Shown here: piece by piece, positions 18,977 through 27,173 of the stretch
How positions within the stretch are numbered: position 1 is the stretch's first letter
Layout of the letters: each line of letters begins with the position of its first letter
NCBI GenBank assembly: GCA_951812315.1
Contig: CATOSA010000009.1
Location: 1-40,765, forward strand
From: an uncultured Burkholderiales bacterium
GTDB taxonomy: Bacteria; Pseudomonadota; Gammaproteobacteria; Burkholderiales; Eutrophovitaceae
Direction: 5' to 3'
DNA length: 40,765 nt
Position numbers and translations under genes: made by a program
Notes under the pieces: model-generated
What the model was told of the DNA's origin: nothing
Seen by the model: the letters and a program-made list of their open reading frames with translations, nothing else
Database searches by the model: none

Positions 18977-19109
18977 GCGTGCTACAGCTTAAACTTCTAC
19001 TTATTCTTCCGCGAGAACATTGTTTCGCGGATAATCTGGTCCCGCATTTTGTTGGCATTGATAATGCTGATTCCCCGGTCCTCTAGCTTGAGTAAACTTT
19101 AGAGAGAAT

Positions 19110-19607
19110 ATGATAGATATTCGGCTTCGTTGGATGTACATCGGTGTATTCGCAATCTGCGCGGGTCTTATTGGGTTCGCAATGGTTTTGCAGCACGTGA
19201 TGAATCTCGAACCGTGCCCGCTGTGCATCCTGCAACGCTACGCCTTCATAATCGTCGGCCTGGTTGCGCTGCTCGCGGCCAGGCACGATCCCCAATGGTG
19301 GGGACGCCGAGTCTACGGGACTTTGATGATGATAACTGCAGGGCTCGGCGCTGGTGTGGCCGCCCGCCACGCCTGGCTTGAACACAACCCGCCACAAATT
19401 TTTGACTGCGGCGCCGACCTAGGATTCATGGTCGACGCATTTCCTCTCGCCGAAGCGTTACCGATGATTTTTCGCGGCAGCGGTGACTGTACCGAAGTAC
19501 TATGGCGCTTCCTCGGTCTGTCAATTTCCGAGTGGGCGTTAATCTGGTTTCTGATTTTTTTTGCCGCGGGCTTATATGCCGTAACCAAGAAAACTGCTAT
19601 CGGCTAG
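19110..19607 (+). CDS. dsbB: Disulfide bond formation protein DsbB
   Basis: This 165-residue inner-membrane protein has four transmembrane helices (about 9–27, 43–58, 70–86, 138–158). It carries the two essential cysteine pairs: C36/C39 in EPCPLCILQRYAF and C100/C127 in FDCGADL and GDCTEV. DsbB reoxidises periplasmic DsbA and passes electrons to quinone. The ribosome site AGAGAG is close to the ATG. It ends three bases from the convergent kinase pseudogene. No dsbA is adjacent, but a DsbD-alpha protein is encoded elsewhere in the window. Confidence 0.95.
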   Translation: MIDIRLRWMYIGVFAICAGLIGFAMVLQHVMNLEPCPLCILQRYAFIIVGLVALLAARHDPQWWGRRVYGTLMMITAGLGAGVAARHAWLEHNPPQIFDCGADLGFMVDAFPLAEALPMIFRGSGDCTEVLWRFLGLSISEWALIWFLIFFAAGLYAVTKKTAIG

Positions 19608-19610
19608 CAG

Positions 19611-20525
19611 CTAGGTTTTTGTTACTGCCGACAACTCACGCCAGAATTCCAACGCAGTTTGCGTGCGCGCTTCTACATCCGGACACAACGCACGCGAGAT
19701 GACCGGGGCGTACGGAGACGAATGTTCTTGCGCAACCGCTTGCGGAATGCCTTCGACAATCTCTTCGATGGTGAAGTAGGGAATCTCTTTGAGCAGCAGA
19801 GACAACATCAATAGACCCGCCTGATACAGGTCAACTTGCCGTCCAACCGGCCCAAACGCGTCGGTGTCGATCAGCTCCGGCGGCCGCATCCATTCCGCAA
19901 GCCTGGTATTAAACGCCTTGGAGTCCGTCTCCAGGCGCGTAAGGCCCAGGTCTCCGATCTTGAACGAGCGCACGATTCGGTGAATGAATGCTGCTTGCTG
20001 GCGGGATTCGACAACGAATACGTTTCCCGGATGAAGATCCTTGTGAATGTAACCGTGACCGTGAATGTAATCGAGTGCCTGCAATACGTCGCGCGCAACG
20101 TACGGAAGCCAGCGCTCCGGCTCCAGCCCAAAACTGGTAATGACCTGCATGAGCGGGAAATTGCATCGCTCGATGATCAGGTAGAACGTATCTTGATACT
20201 CGAATGCCTCGCGCACGAACGTGATGTTCGGATGGCGCAACTCCATTAGCTTTTCTGCCTACGCAAGCCAGCTCTCACGCACATGCGCATATGGACGATC
20301 GTGCGGAAGGATAATCTTTGCAACCAGCGGGTTACCCCAGTCGTCGCTGCATTCGTAGACGCCGCCAAAACCACCGCGGCCGAGTTTGTCTCCGATGTAG
20401 AAATTGCGCTCACCGTGAGAAATCACCTCGCCCTTTTCCGGCAGCCGGAACTGGCGCGGCTGACGCAACGTGATCGTCCGTTTCAGGACCGACACGCCTC
20501 TTTGAAGAACGTCCTCCGAGATCAT
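19611..20525 (-). pseudogene. Serine/threonine protein kinase interrupted by an in-frame TAG
   Basis: One frame of about 304 codons encodes a small eukaryotic-like kinase, but codon 89 is TAG (20259–20261). Before it are the glycine loop GDKLGRGGFGGVYEC and the ATP lysine in LVAK (K70); after it come MELRHPNITFVREAFE, the catalytic loop YIHKDLHPGNVFV, KIGDLGLTR in place of DFG, and RPPELIDTDAFGPVG. The sequence around the stop reads RESWLA*AEKLMELRHPN, where Gln, Glu or Trp would fit, so a single base change explains it. The frame is otherwise intact, which suggests a recent mutation or occasional amber readthrough. Its ATG overlaps the upstream ORF stop (ATGA). Confidence 0.85.
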
Positions 20526-20824
20526 ATGCTAACCGCCCGGCCGCGTTGCTTTGCGCAGATAGAAAGAAACCGCGCAAATGTGGCCCGGTCAACATTGAAA
20601 TGATCGGGTATCGTTTTCTGGGCTAGCAAACCGCCAACCACGAAATCTTCGAAGAACTTGTACAGCGCACCTGTTTGCTCTGCCATTGCTCGAATGAGCC
20701 CAGTTTGGTTGGCAGGGTATCGTGCAAATAGGATGCCAGACTGGATGATTCCGGGCGATGGATTTTCGTAGCCACAATTGCGCAATTGGCCGTGTGCCAA
20801 GGCGGCGATCCGGCGAGGCACCAC
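20522..20824 (-). CDS. Uncharacterised protein translationally coupled to the kinase
   Basis: I do not recognise this 100-residue ORF. It is hydrophilic with no signal peptide; segments include GLIRAMAEQTGALYKFFEDF and DHFNVDRATFARFLSICAK. The ATGA overlap with the kinase argues that it is a real gene and a functional partner. The start is uncertain: GTG at 20824 has no ribosome site. An ATG in another frame (20847) reads MARK, and adding one base near 20836 would give MARKALVNVVPRRIAALAHG, so the true N-terminus may be broken by a one-base deletion. Confidence 0.5.
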   Translation of the reverse strand: MVPRRIAALAHGQLRNCGYENPSPGIIQSGILFARYPANQTGLIRAMAEQTGALYKFFEDFVVGGLLAQKTIPDHFNVDRATFARFLSICAKQRGRAVSI

Positions 20825-21039
20825 GTTGACCAGCGCTTACGTGCCATAGGAGATGTCAGGTGTCCAAAGCAGACTGCCCAGGGCCTCCAAGGGCAAGCGT
20901 GCCTTCCGATTCAGGGCGAAGTTTATTATCCCGGTGCGCTCGAAAACTTGTCACGTACATAGATCGACGCTACGAGGAAATCGCCATCGACTGGTGCGAG
21001 GAACACAACATCGAATACGAACGACAGGACCCGTAGCGG

Positions 21040-22933
21040 TCAGTCCCTCAATGGCGGGTCCGGAACATCGAGACCGGCTTTTCGCAATCCTTCGATGAGG
21101 CGCATTTGATCTGCGCGTGGGAAAGGCGCTCGAAACAGACCGTCAGCGAACCTGGGCGCAACTCTCAGGACCTCGGCCGCTTCAGCCCTCGCCCTTTGCT
21201 CATCACCGAGCCAACCATAGGTCGCCGCGAGCCATAAATGGCCGCCGCCAAAGTCCGGGTTCAGAGCCAGGCTGGCCCGGAAATCGGTTGCGGCCTGCTC
21301 GTACTTTCCAGACATGAAATACGCGTGATCTCGGACGCGAAGTGCCACAAATGAATAGGGGTCGAGATCAATTGCCCTGATCGCTGCGTCAAGCGCTTCA
21401 TCGTGCGCACCGATCAACGACAACACCAGCGAGAGCCTTGCGTAGCCAGTCGCATAATTGGAATCCAGCGCTACTGCGCGGCGCGCCGCGACAATTGCCT
21501 CGTCAAGCTCGTTCTGAAAGGCCAGCACGGTCGCCAGGTGTGTGTGCCCTTGTGGCAGTGATGGATCGAGCTTGACTGCCTGGCGCGCTGCCATAAGCGC
21601 ATCATCCACCACCTGCTCACCCTCACGCCATCCATAGAAAGATGAAATCCACAATGCCTGTGCAAGTTGTGCGTAGGCTGCGGCGAACTCGTTGTCCAGC
21701 TTGATTGCCGCCCTGAACATCTCCTCTGCCCGCGCCGTTGCTTCCTTTGTGCGCCGGTCACTATAGACGCGCCCGCGCAGATACATGTCATAGGCGTCCT
21801 GGCTGTTCGTCAGCGGCCGGCGTACGCGGGTCGTCGTAAGGTTGCCCAACTCGGATTTCAACGCCTCGATAATCTGGCCGGTGACCTCGTCCTGCACTGC
21901 AAACACGTCAGCGACATTGCGGTCGTAACGCTCGCTCCAAAGATGACCGCCGCTCTCGGCATCAACCAACTGTGCGGTGACGCGAACGCGATCACCAGAA
22001 CGCCGCACGCCACCTTCCAGCACATAGCGAACGCCAAGTTCGCTAGCGACCTTGTCAATGTCGACGGCCTCTCCCTTGTAACGAAACGTGGAGTTCCTCG
22101 CGATAACCAAAAGGCCTTCGAAGCGCGACAACTCAGTGATCAGGTCTTCTGAAATGCCGTCAGCAAAATACTCCTGGCTGGCATCATCAGACATATTGGT
22201 AAACGGCAGGACGGCAATCGCCGGGCGCGCGGGTTTGCTGTCGGCGAAACCAGATTTTTGCGCGTTGTCAGCAACCGCAATCCACCAGGCCACGCCACCC
22301 AATACCCCGATGACGGCGCACGCGCCAACAATTGCCGCAAGCCACTTCCGGTGGGAGGGTTTAGGCGTGCCACGGCGCACAGCGTGTTCGCCCCCGGTCC
22401 CAACGCGGTAAGCGCGCACCGGGTCTGAAATATTCTTTACTTCGTGGCTACCGGCGTCGGCAAAAGTCAGTTCCGACAGACGGCGCACTTGCTGATAAGC
22501 AAACTCGGAAATCATTACGCCGCCCGGGTCGGCCAACCCCTCCATGCGCGCGGCGACGTTGACGCCATCACCGTAGACAGTGCCGTCGCCAGCTTCTTCT
22601 ATGTCACCAAGGTTTACGCCAATACGAAACACCATTCGGCGCGCTTCGGTCAGCGCCTTGTTTCGTGCGGCGAGGGCTTCCTGGGTCTCGGTGGCCGCTT
22701 TTACCGCGCCACTCGCTATCGAATACTGCGAGTACGGAATCACCCGCCATGTCAACGACGCGCCCGCCATTGGATTCGATCCGTTCGCGGAAAACTTCGC
22801 GGTATTGTCTGAGCGTAGCGATCGTGGCACGTTCGTCATCGCCCATCAGGCGTGAATAACCGGCTACGTCTGCAGCCAGTATCGCTGCAAGCCTGCGCTT
22901 GACGTCCTCAACCACGTTTGCCCCCGGGCTCAA
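21040..22933 (-). pseudogene. Class III adenylate/guanylate cyclase with TPR repeats, frameshifted
   Basis: Two overlapping frames together encode a protein of about 630 residues. The N-terminal cyclase domain begins VKRRLAAILAADVAGYSRLMGDDE and GDSVLAVFDS in one frame, then continues in the next from SGAVKAATETQEALAARN through FRIGVNLGDIEEAGDGTVYGDGVNVAARME. A transmembrane helix (IVGACAVIGVLGGVAWWIAVA), a TolB/FlgO-like segment (AIAVLPFTNMSDDASQEYFADG) and several TPR repeats follow. This is a common proteobacterial cyclase architecture for making a cyclic nucleotide signal. The break is near 22712–22720, where a one-base excess or loss of a GC pair in GATAGCGAG restores the frame within the catalytic domain. 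The start is TTG 22933 or GTG 22915. Sequencing error is possible. Confidence 0.85.
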
Positions 22934-23248
22934 TAACTGGTGGCGAACCAGCCCCCAGCGAAAACAATATCATGCGTCAGGCACTGTTTGATCAGGCAAG
23001 GACAGATGCCGGACCTCAACGCAGCACCAGATGTAAACTCCGGCGAAACTCCAAATAGTGGTTAACAAATGTATTCACCAACAATGCGTGCAGCGGCTGC
23101 TTCGCGATGCAACAACGAAAGCAGGGAACGGGGTCAAGTTCCGAATCGGAGCCATTCCCCGTCATTGGCTTCCTGGCGTTCGCTGGCTTGAGATCGATTT
23201 CGAAAGCTTTGTAGCAGAAGTCGGCCGAAGCGATCGATCACGCTGTAC
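22934..23248. other. Non-coding stretch with a short inverted motif
   Basis: This 315-bp gap separates two minus-strand genes. An inverted pair ACGGGG (23128–23133) and CCCCGT (23157–23162) flanks GTCAAGTTCCGAATCGGAG. The GGGGTCA-type core resembles short dispersed motifs found in many gammaproteobacterial intergenic regions, but I cannot confirm copy number from one window. I see no gene. Confidence 0.4.
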
Positions 23249-23953
23249 TTATGACAACAACCAGCCGCCATCAACATCGATGGTCGTTCCGGTGACAAAG
23301 TCGTTCTGGATCATGAAGATGATGCCTTGCGCCACTTCGTCTGCCGTGCCCGCTCGCGGGATTATGTTTCCGCCAGTCGCTTTCGCATAGAAAGCGGCGC
23401 GCTCTCCGCCTTTCATGGCGACCATCGGCGTATCGATCACGCCCGGCGAGACGATGTTGACGCGTTTTGGCGCAAGTTCCTTCGCAATCGCGCGCACCAA
23501 TGACTCAACCGCACCGCCGACTGAACCGATCGCCGCCTGCCCCGGCCTGGTCTTGCGTGCCGGCGCGCCGCTCACCAATACGATAGAACCTTCATCGCTC
23601 AGATGCTCGGCACCATATCGTACGACGTTGGCATAGCCCCACAGCTTGTCAAAAGACCCCTTGAATCCATCCATGTCCATTTCCAGAAACGGGCCCATTG
23701 CGCGTGCACCGCCAGTCGCAGCGCTCACCAGAATGTCATAAGGCGCACACTCCTTGAGCAATGCCTGCATGGCATCGCGGTCGAGCACATCGCATTTCTT
23801 CAGGGTTACACCCGCGGGCACATCGCCAGCTTTATCCGGGCTACGGCTGATTGCAATGACTTCCGCTCCCAATGCAACCAGCTGCTTTGCGGCGGCCAGT
23901 CCAATGCCCGAGGTTCCGCCGAATATGACTGCTTTCTTACCTGCTACGTCCAT
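23249..23953 (-). CDS. Short-chain dehydrogenase/reductase family protein with non-canonical active site
   Basis: This 234-residue Rossmann-fold protein has the cofactor motif GGTSGIGLAAA, acidic strand CDVLDRD, VSAATGGARA in place of NNAG, and IVSPGVIDTPM after the active site. The usual YxxxK is missing: the aligned segment reads AAIGSVGGAVESLVRAIAKEL, with no Tyr or Lys at the expected places. Similar SDRs lacking this pair exist, so this is a divergent subgroup rather than a damaged gene. It may bind NAD(P) without classical dehydrogenase chemistry, or use other residues. The substrate is unknown. It stands alone on the minus strand. Confidence 0.82.
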   Translation of the reverse strand: MDVAGKKAVIFGGTSGIGLAAAKQLVALGAEVIAISRSPDKAGDVPAGVTLKKCDVLDRDAMQALLKECAPYDILVSAATGGARAMGPFLEMDMDGFKGSFDKLWGYANVVRYGAEHLSDEGSIVLVSGAPARKTRPGQAAIGSVGGAVESLVRAIAKELAPKRVNIVSPGVIDTPMVAMKGGERAAFYAKATGGNIIPRAGTADEVAQGIIFMIQNDFVTGTTIDVDGGWLLS

Positions 23954-24358
23954 TTAATATTGCCCTCTCTCAAAAATCGTTTAGTAATTCTCTGTTTCCT
24001 GGTGTTTTACGCTCGTTTTTAGTTACCCTGACCAGCAGATTCTCGACGGCCACCAAGGTTCCGACCCGTGTGCCGGCTTCAGTCAACGCGTCTCGGTGCC
24101 TGCAGGAAAAACCAACACGGTCAGCTAGCGAATAATAGTCCACTCGCACATCCGCCGCAGTAGTGCGGCTTCGGCAGGCGCGCACCGCGCAATGGCCTTG
24201 GTGCGCCAGAACGTCAAAGGCCTGACAACGTCAAGGTCTTTCCAGTTTCCGGGGTTTCTACACTCTTGCCAGTTCGTACAACCGCTTTTTCCCGGGTGTA
24301 CGCTTAGGCGGTGGCGGATTACATCATTCTTGTACGGCTTGTGGCAATGTTTCCCTCG
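23954..24358. other. Non-coding stretch between two SDR genes
   Basis: In this 405-bp gap the only frame of note is a 71-codon minus-strand ORF (23970–24185) with no family resemblance and no good ribosome site. A near-duplicated AACGTCAA motif occurs around 24211–24236. Nothing else is supportable. Confidence 0.4.
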
Positions 24359-25180
24359 TTAACTTTGCACACTCACACCCATTTTCGACAAGATGGTTTC
24401 AATAACGCCTACGACCTGATTGCGTTTTCCGGAATCAAGCGCGTCGGGATGGGGCGAAGCAAACTTGCCCGCGTCGTTGTCGAAATATTTTCCGGATGCA
24501 TCCACAAATTCATCCGCCAGTGCCGCTCGCGTCAGTATGTCCGCGCCAATGCCAATATCTCCGCCGGCTACGCCAAAGCCCTCTTTCACCATCTTGCTGG
24601 CGAGCAATGACCCGGGATTGACGGCAATGATGGCGGGGCCATCATTCTCGAGCGACAGCGCCAGGCTGCGGGACCACATTGTCAGCGCGAGCTTGCTTTG
24701 CGAATAGGCATCCATATCGCCCAACCTGACCCTGCCCTCCAGCGCTTCTGTATTGACTGGCGCCTGCGCCGCAGATGACAGGTTCACAACTCTCCCGGTC
24801 GCTCCAATCAGTGGCAACAACCGAATTGTCAGCAGATAGGGCGCAACGGTATTAACCGCAAAGCGCACATCAAGCCCGTTCTGCGCAATTGGCTCAGGCG
24901 TCTTGTAGATGCCGGCATTGTTGATCAGCACATCGAGTCTGTCTTGCTTGGCAGCCACCGCTTTCGCAAGCGCTTCGACATCGTCAAGGCTCGACAGATC
25001 GGCCACATAGGCCTCAACGCTTGCCTCATCCGTCTCCGCCGAGAGCGATTTTTGCACGCTCTCAAGTTTTGACGGGTTACGCCCGTGCAGCAGTACGCGG
25101 TGCCCTTGCGAGAGCAGCATCTTTGCGGTTGCGAGGCCGATGCCATCGGTCGATCCGGTAACGAGAATTGTTTTTTGCAT
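24359..25180 (-). CDS. SDR family oxidoreductase (retinol-dehydrogenase-like)
   Basis: This 273-residue protein is a classical short-chain dehydrogenase. TILVTGSTDGIGLATAKML binds the cofactor, LLHGRNPSKL suggests NADPH preference (Arg after beta-2), VLINNAGIY, VVNLSSAAQ with the catalytic Ser, DAYSQSKLAL with the Tyr/Lys pair, and VNPGSLLASKM complete the fold. The layout resembles the retinol-dehydrogenase/WW-oxidoreductase subgroup. The ATG at 25180 is chosen because it begins directly at the first strand (MQKTILVTGS); the upstream extension of 36 residues is unlike the family. It lies 28 bp after an MDR gene on the same strand, forming a probable two-gene operon. Confidence 0.87.
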   Translation of the reverse strand: MQKTILVTGSTDGIGLATAKMLLSQGHRVLLHGRNPSKLESVQKSLSAETDEASVEAYVADLSSLDDVEALAKAVAAKQDRLDVLINNAGIYKTPEPIAQNGLDVRFAVNTVAPYLLTIRLLPLIGATGRVVNLSSAAQAPVNTEALEGRVRLGDMDAYSQSKLALTMWSRSLALSLENDGPAIIAVNPGSLLASKMVKEGFGVAGGDIGIGADILTRAALADEFVDASGKYFDNDAGKFASPHPDALDSGKRNQVVGVIETILSKMGVSVQS

Positions 25181-25208
25181 GGTGTTGTGTGCGTGCGTTG
25201 AAGGAAAC

Positions 25209-26231
25209 TCAGAATCCTTCGACGACAATTTTTCCTTTCGCCTTGCCGGTTTCGACAAGGCGGTGTGCCTCGCGCAGATTCGCGGCATTGATCGGTGACA
25301 GAACCTGGCTGACGGTCGTACGCATACGGCCGGCGTCGATCTCCTCGGACACCCAGTTCAACAAGTTGTGCTGTTCAATCATGTCCGCCGTCTGATGCAT
25401 GGGCCTGGCAAACATGAACTCCCAGTGAAGGCTGGCGGATTTGGTTTTCATCCGATCCATCGGCATCGGCAAATGGGTGTCATCTATTGAAACGATGCCA
25501 TTTTGCGGCCGAATGAGTTCAACCGCTGTGTCCCAGTGACGCATGTCGTTGAAGATCGCAATGTGGTCGACATTCTCGAAGCCGAGGTCGCGCACCTGCT
25601 TGACCATATCTTCGCGATGGTTCACGACATGGTCCGCGCCAAGTTCGCGTACCCATGCCGCCGTCTCTGCCCGCGACGACGTGGCAATCACAACCAACCC
25701 GGCATGCTTAGCCAGCTGTATGCCGATTGAACCGACGCCGCCGCCGGCACCGATGATCAATATTGACTCGCCTTTGTTCGCACCGTCCCGGTCGATGCCG
25801 AGGCGGTCAAAGAATGCTTCGTACGCCGTAATCGTGGTCAGTGGTAGCGCGGCAGCCTCGGCATGGCTCAGCGACTTCGGTTTGCGCCCGACAATACGTT
25901 CGTCAATGAGCTGGAACTCGGAGTTGCATCCAGGACGGGTGATATCGCCCGCATACCACACCTCATCGCCCGGCTTGAACAGCGTGACTTCATTTCCGAC
26001 AGCTTCGACGCGGCCGCTGGCGTCCCAGCCTAGAACCCTTGGCGGATCTTCAGTGGCACCCTTGGCTTTTCCCTTGCCGCCACGTACTTTCGTATCGACC
26101 GGATTGACAGCGATCGCCTGTACGGCAATCAGCAGATCATGTCCGGCGGGGTCGGGTTTTGGCAAATCGACATCGAGAAACGAATCGGGAGAGTCGATCG
26201 GAAGGTACTGCTTGAGCGCAACTGCTTTCAT
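25209..26231 (-). CDS. Medium-chain dehydrogenase/reductase, quinone-oxidoreductase (ZADH-like) type
   Basis: This 340-residue protein has the GroES-like N-terminal domain (VNPVDTKVRGG, VLGWDASGRVEAVGNEVTLFKPGDEVWY) and a Rossmann domain with LIIGAGGGVGSIGIQLAKHAG. Zinc ligands of alcohol dehydrogenases are not apparent, so it fits the zinc-independent NADPH:quinone reductase / zinc-binding ADH-like branch that reduces quinones or enals. The ATG at 26231 begins MKAVALKQYLP, as expected for the family. It heads a putative operon with the downstream SDR. A perfect inverted repeat lies 27 bp upstream of its start and could be an operator. Confidence 0.88.
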   Translation of the reverse strand: MKAVALKQYLPIDSPDSFLDVDLPKPDPAGHDLLIAVQAIAVNPVDTKVRGGKGKAKGATEDPPRVLGWDASGRVEAVGNEVTLFKPGDEVWYAGDITRPGCNSEFQLIDERIVGRKPKSLSHAEAAALPLTTITAYEAFFDRLGIDRDGANKGESILIIGAGGGVGSIGIQLAKHAGLVVIATSSRAETAAWVRELGADHVVNHREDMVKQVRDLGFENVDHIAIFNDMRHWDTAVELIRPQNGIVSIDDTHLPMPMDRMKTKSASLHWEFMFARPMHQTADMIEQHNLLNWVSEEIDAGRMRTTVSQVLSPINAANLREAHRLVETGKAKGKIVVEGF

Positions 26232-26572
26232 TTGAGAGTCCTGTTGTTCAGCGGGTCAAACGACTTTCGTCGTTTCATTGTGGAAAAGCACATCGGCAGC
26301 GCCACTTGGCAAAGCCCAAAAGGCAGAGCGACAAGGCGCGTACGTGAGTGTGCCAGATAAATCCGAGCAGCCCTGATCACTGGACCTTGTCTCTTGTAAC
26401 TACCTGTTTGTCCGTCATGGCGCGCGGAACGCTGACTGGTCAGTTGCGACGGTTACGAAGAAGGTGGGATGGGCGCATTAGACGTAAAGCGCTCGCATTT
26501 CATCCACGCGGCTGGTCGTGCAAGGGTTTGGCGACCGGACTCGCCATTGAATTGAAGCCCCGTTTCCACTTG
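26232..26572. other. Non-coding stretch between the cytochrome c gene and the MDR operon
   Basis: This 341-bp gap contains the inverted repeat at 26258–26275 and otherwise nothing that I can assign. Both neighbours are on the minus strand, so it should hold the MDR operon promoter. No strong hexamer pair is seen. Confidence 0.4.
26258..26275. promoter_or_regulatory. Perfect inverted repeat upstream of the MDR–SDR operon
   Basis: AAACGAC TTTC GTCGTTT has seven-base arms and a four-base spacer, located 27–44 bp before the MDR start codon. The position suits an operator for a dimeric repressor, or a 5' UTR hairpin. No regulator gene is adjacent, so the role is inferred from position only. Confidence 0.35.
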
Positions 26573-27043
26573 CTATTGCTCCAACAGCCAGGTGATGAGA
26601 TCCCCCTTCTCCTGCGGCGTGCAGTCGCGGCCGAGAAGATATGTGCAATTGAATCCGAACCACTTTTCCGCTTTTTGCTCATTGCTGAATCGCTCGGGAT
26701 TCTCAGAGGGCGCAAAGGCGAGGATTTGCCGGTGCATTCTCGGCACGCCGTTTGGCCAGCGGTCGAAACCACCGTGACAGGCACGGCAAGGGATCTCGTC
26801 CACGTGGGCGAAAGTCTCCTTGCGCGGGTTGTCGTGATGACAAGAGGCGCACGAAAGCTGCGCGCCGCCCTCGACGCGATGCTGCCTGAAGTAGAAAGCC
26901 CGGCCGCGCTCGGCAGAGAAGCCACTGAATCCAGGTTCGGCTTCTAGGGCCCCCTCGGCATATTTGGCCAGCAGATCACTCGGGCCTGCGGCCCAGCCGC
27001 ATGCGCTCCAGAACATGAATCCGAGTAGCAGCAGACGTGTCAT
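26573..27043 (-). CDS. DUF1924-like (SHP-related) cytochrome c with two heme motifs
   Basis: This is a 156-residue exported protein. The signal peptide is MTRLLLLGFMFWSACGWAAG. The mature protein has ERGRAFYFRQHR, a first heme site CASCH, a second CRACH, then FAPSENPERFSNEQKAEKWF and LGRDCTPQEKGDLITWLLEQ, which match the DUF1924 cytochrome family related to the oxygen-binding sphaeroides heme protein. I recall most members having a single CXXCH, so the added CRACH makes this a diheme variant. The ATG at 27043 starts the signal peptide; an upstream in-frame start adds 32 residues without a signal. Likely periplasmic electron transfer; the partner is unknown. Confidence 0.8.
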   Translation of the reverse strand: MTRLLLLGFMFWSACGWAAGPSDLLAKYAEGALEAEPGFSGFSAERGRAFYFRQHRVEGGAQLSCASCHHDNPRKETFAHVDEIPCRACHGGFDRWPNGVPRMHRQILAFAPSENPERFSNEQKAEKWFGFNCTYLLGRDCTPQEKGDLITWLLEQ

Positions 27044-27173
27044 GCATTCTCCTATCGTCGATTCATCGACTATACAACCTGGTACTAGCCATTCAGCACC
27101 CGAAGCTGGTTGAGAATCGAATTCGTAAAGGCTGTGCACTCACTACTCACTCAGGATTTCGAATTCGGGTTTG

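Noticed and set aside
20259..20261. Reassigned TAG codon (stop-codon recoding)
   Set aside because: RF1 is intact in the same window, hemA-region and kinase genes themselves end in TAG, and only one gene shows an internal TAG.
23970..24185. 71-codon minus-strand ORF between two SDR genes
   Set aside because: No motif, no ribosome site, composition typical of a random frame.
26342..26947. Plus-strand ORF of about 200 codons over the cytochrome gene
   Set aside because: Antisense shadow of the DUF1924-like cytochrome, which has heme motifs and a signal peptide on the minus strand.
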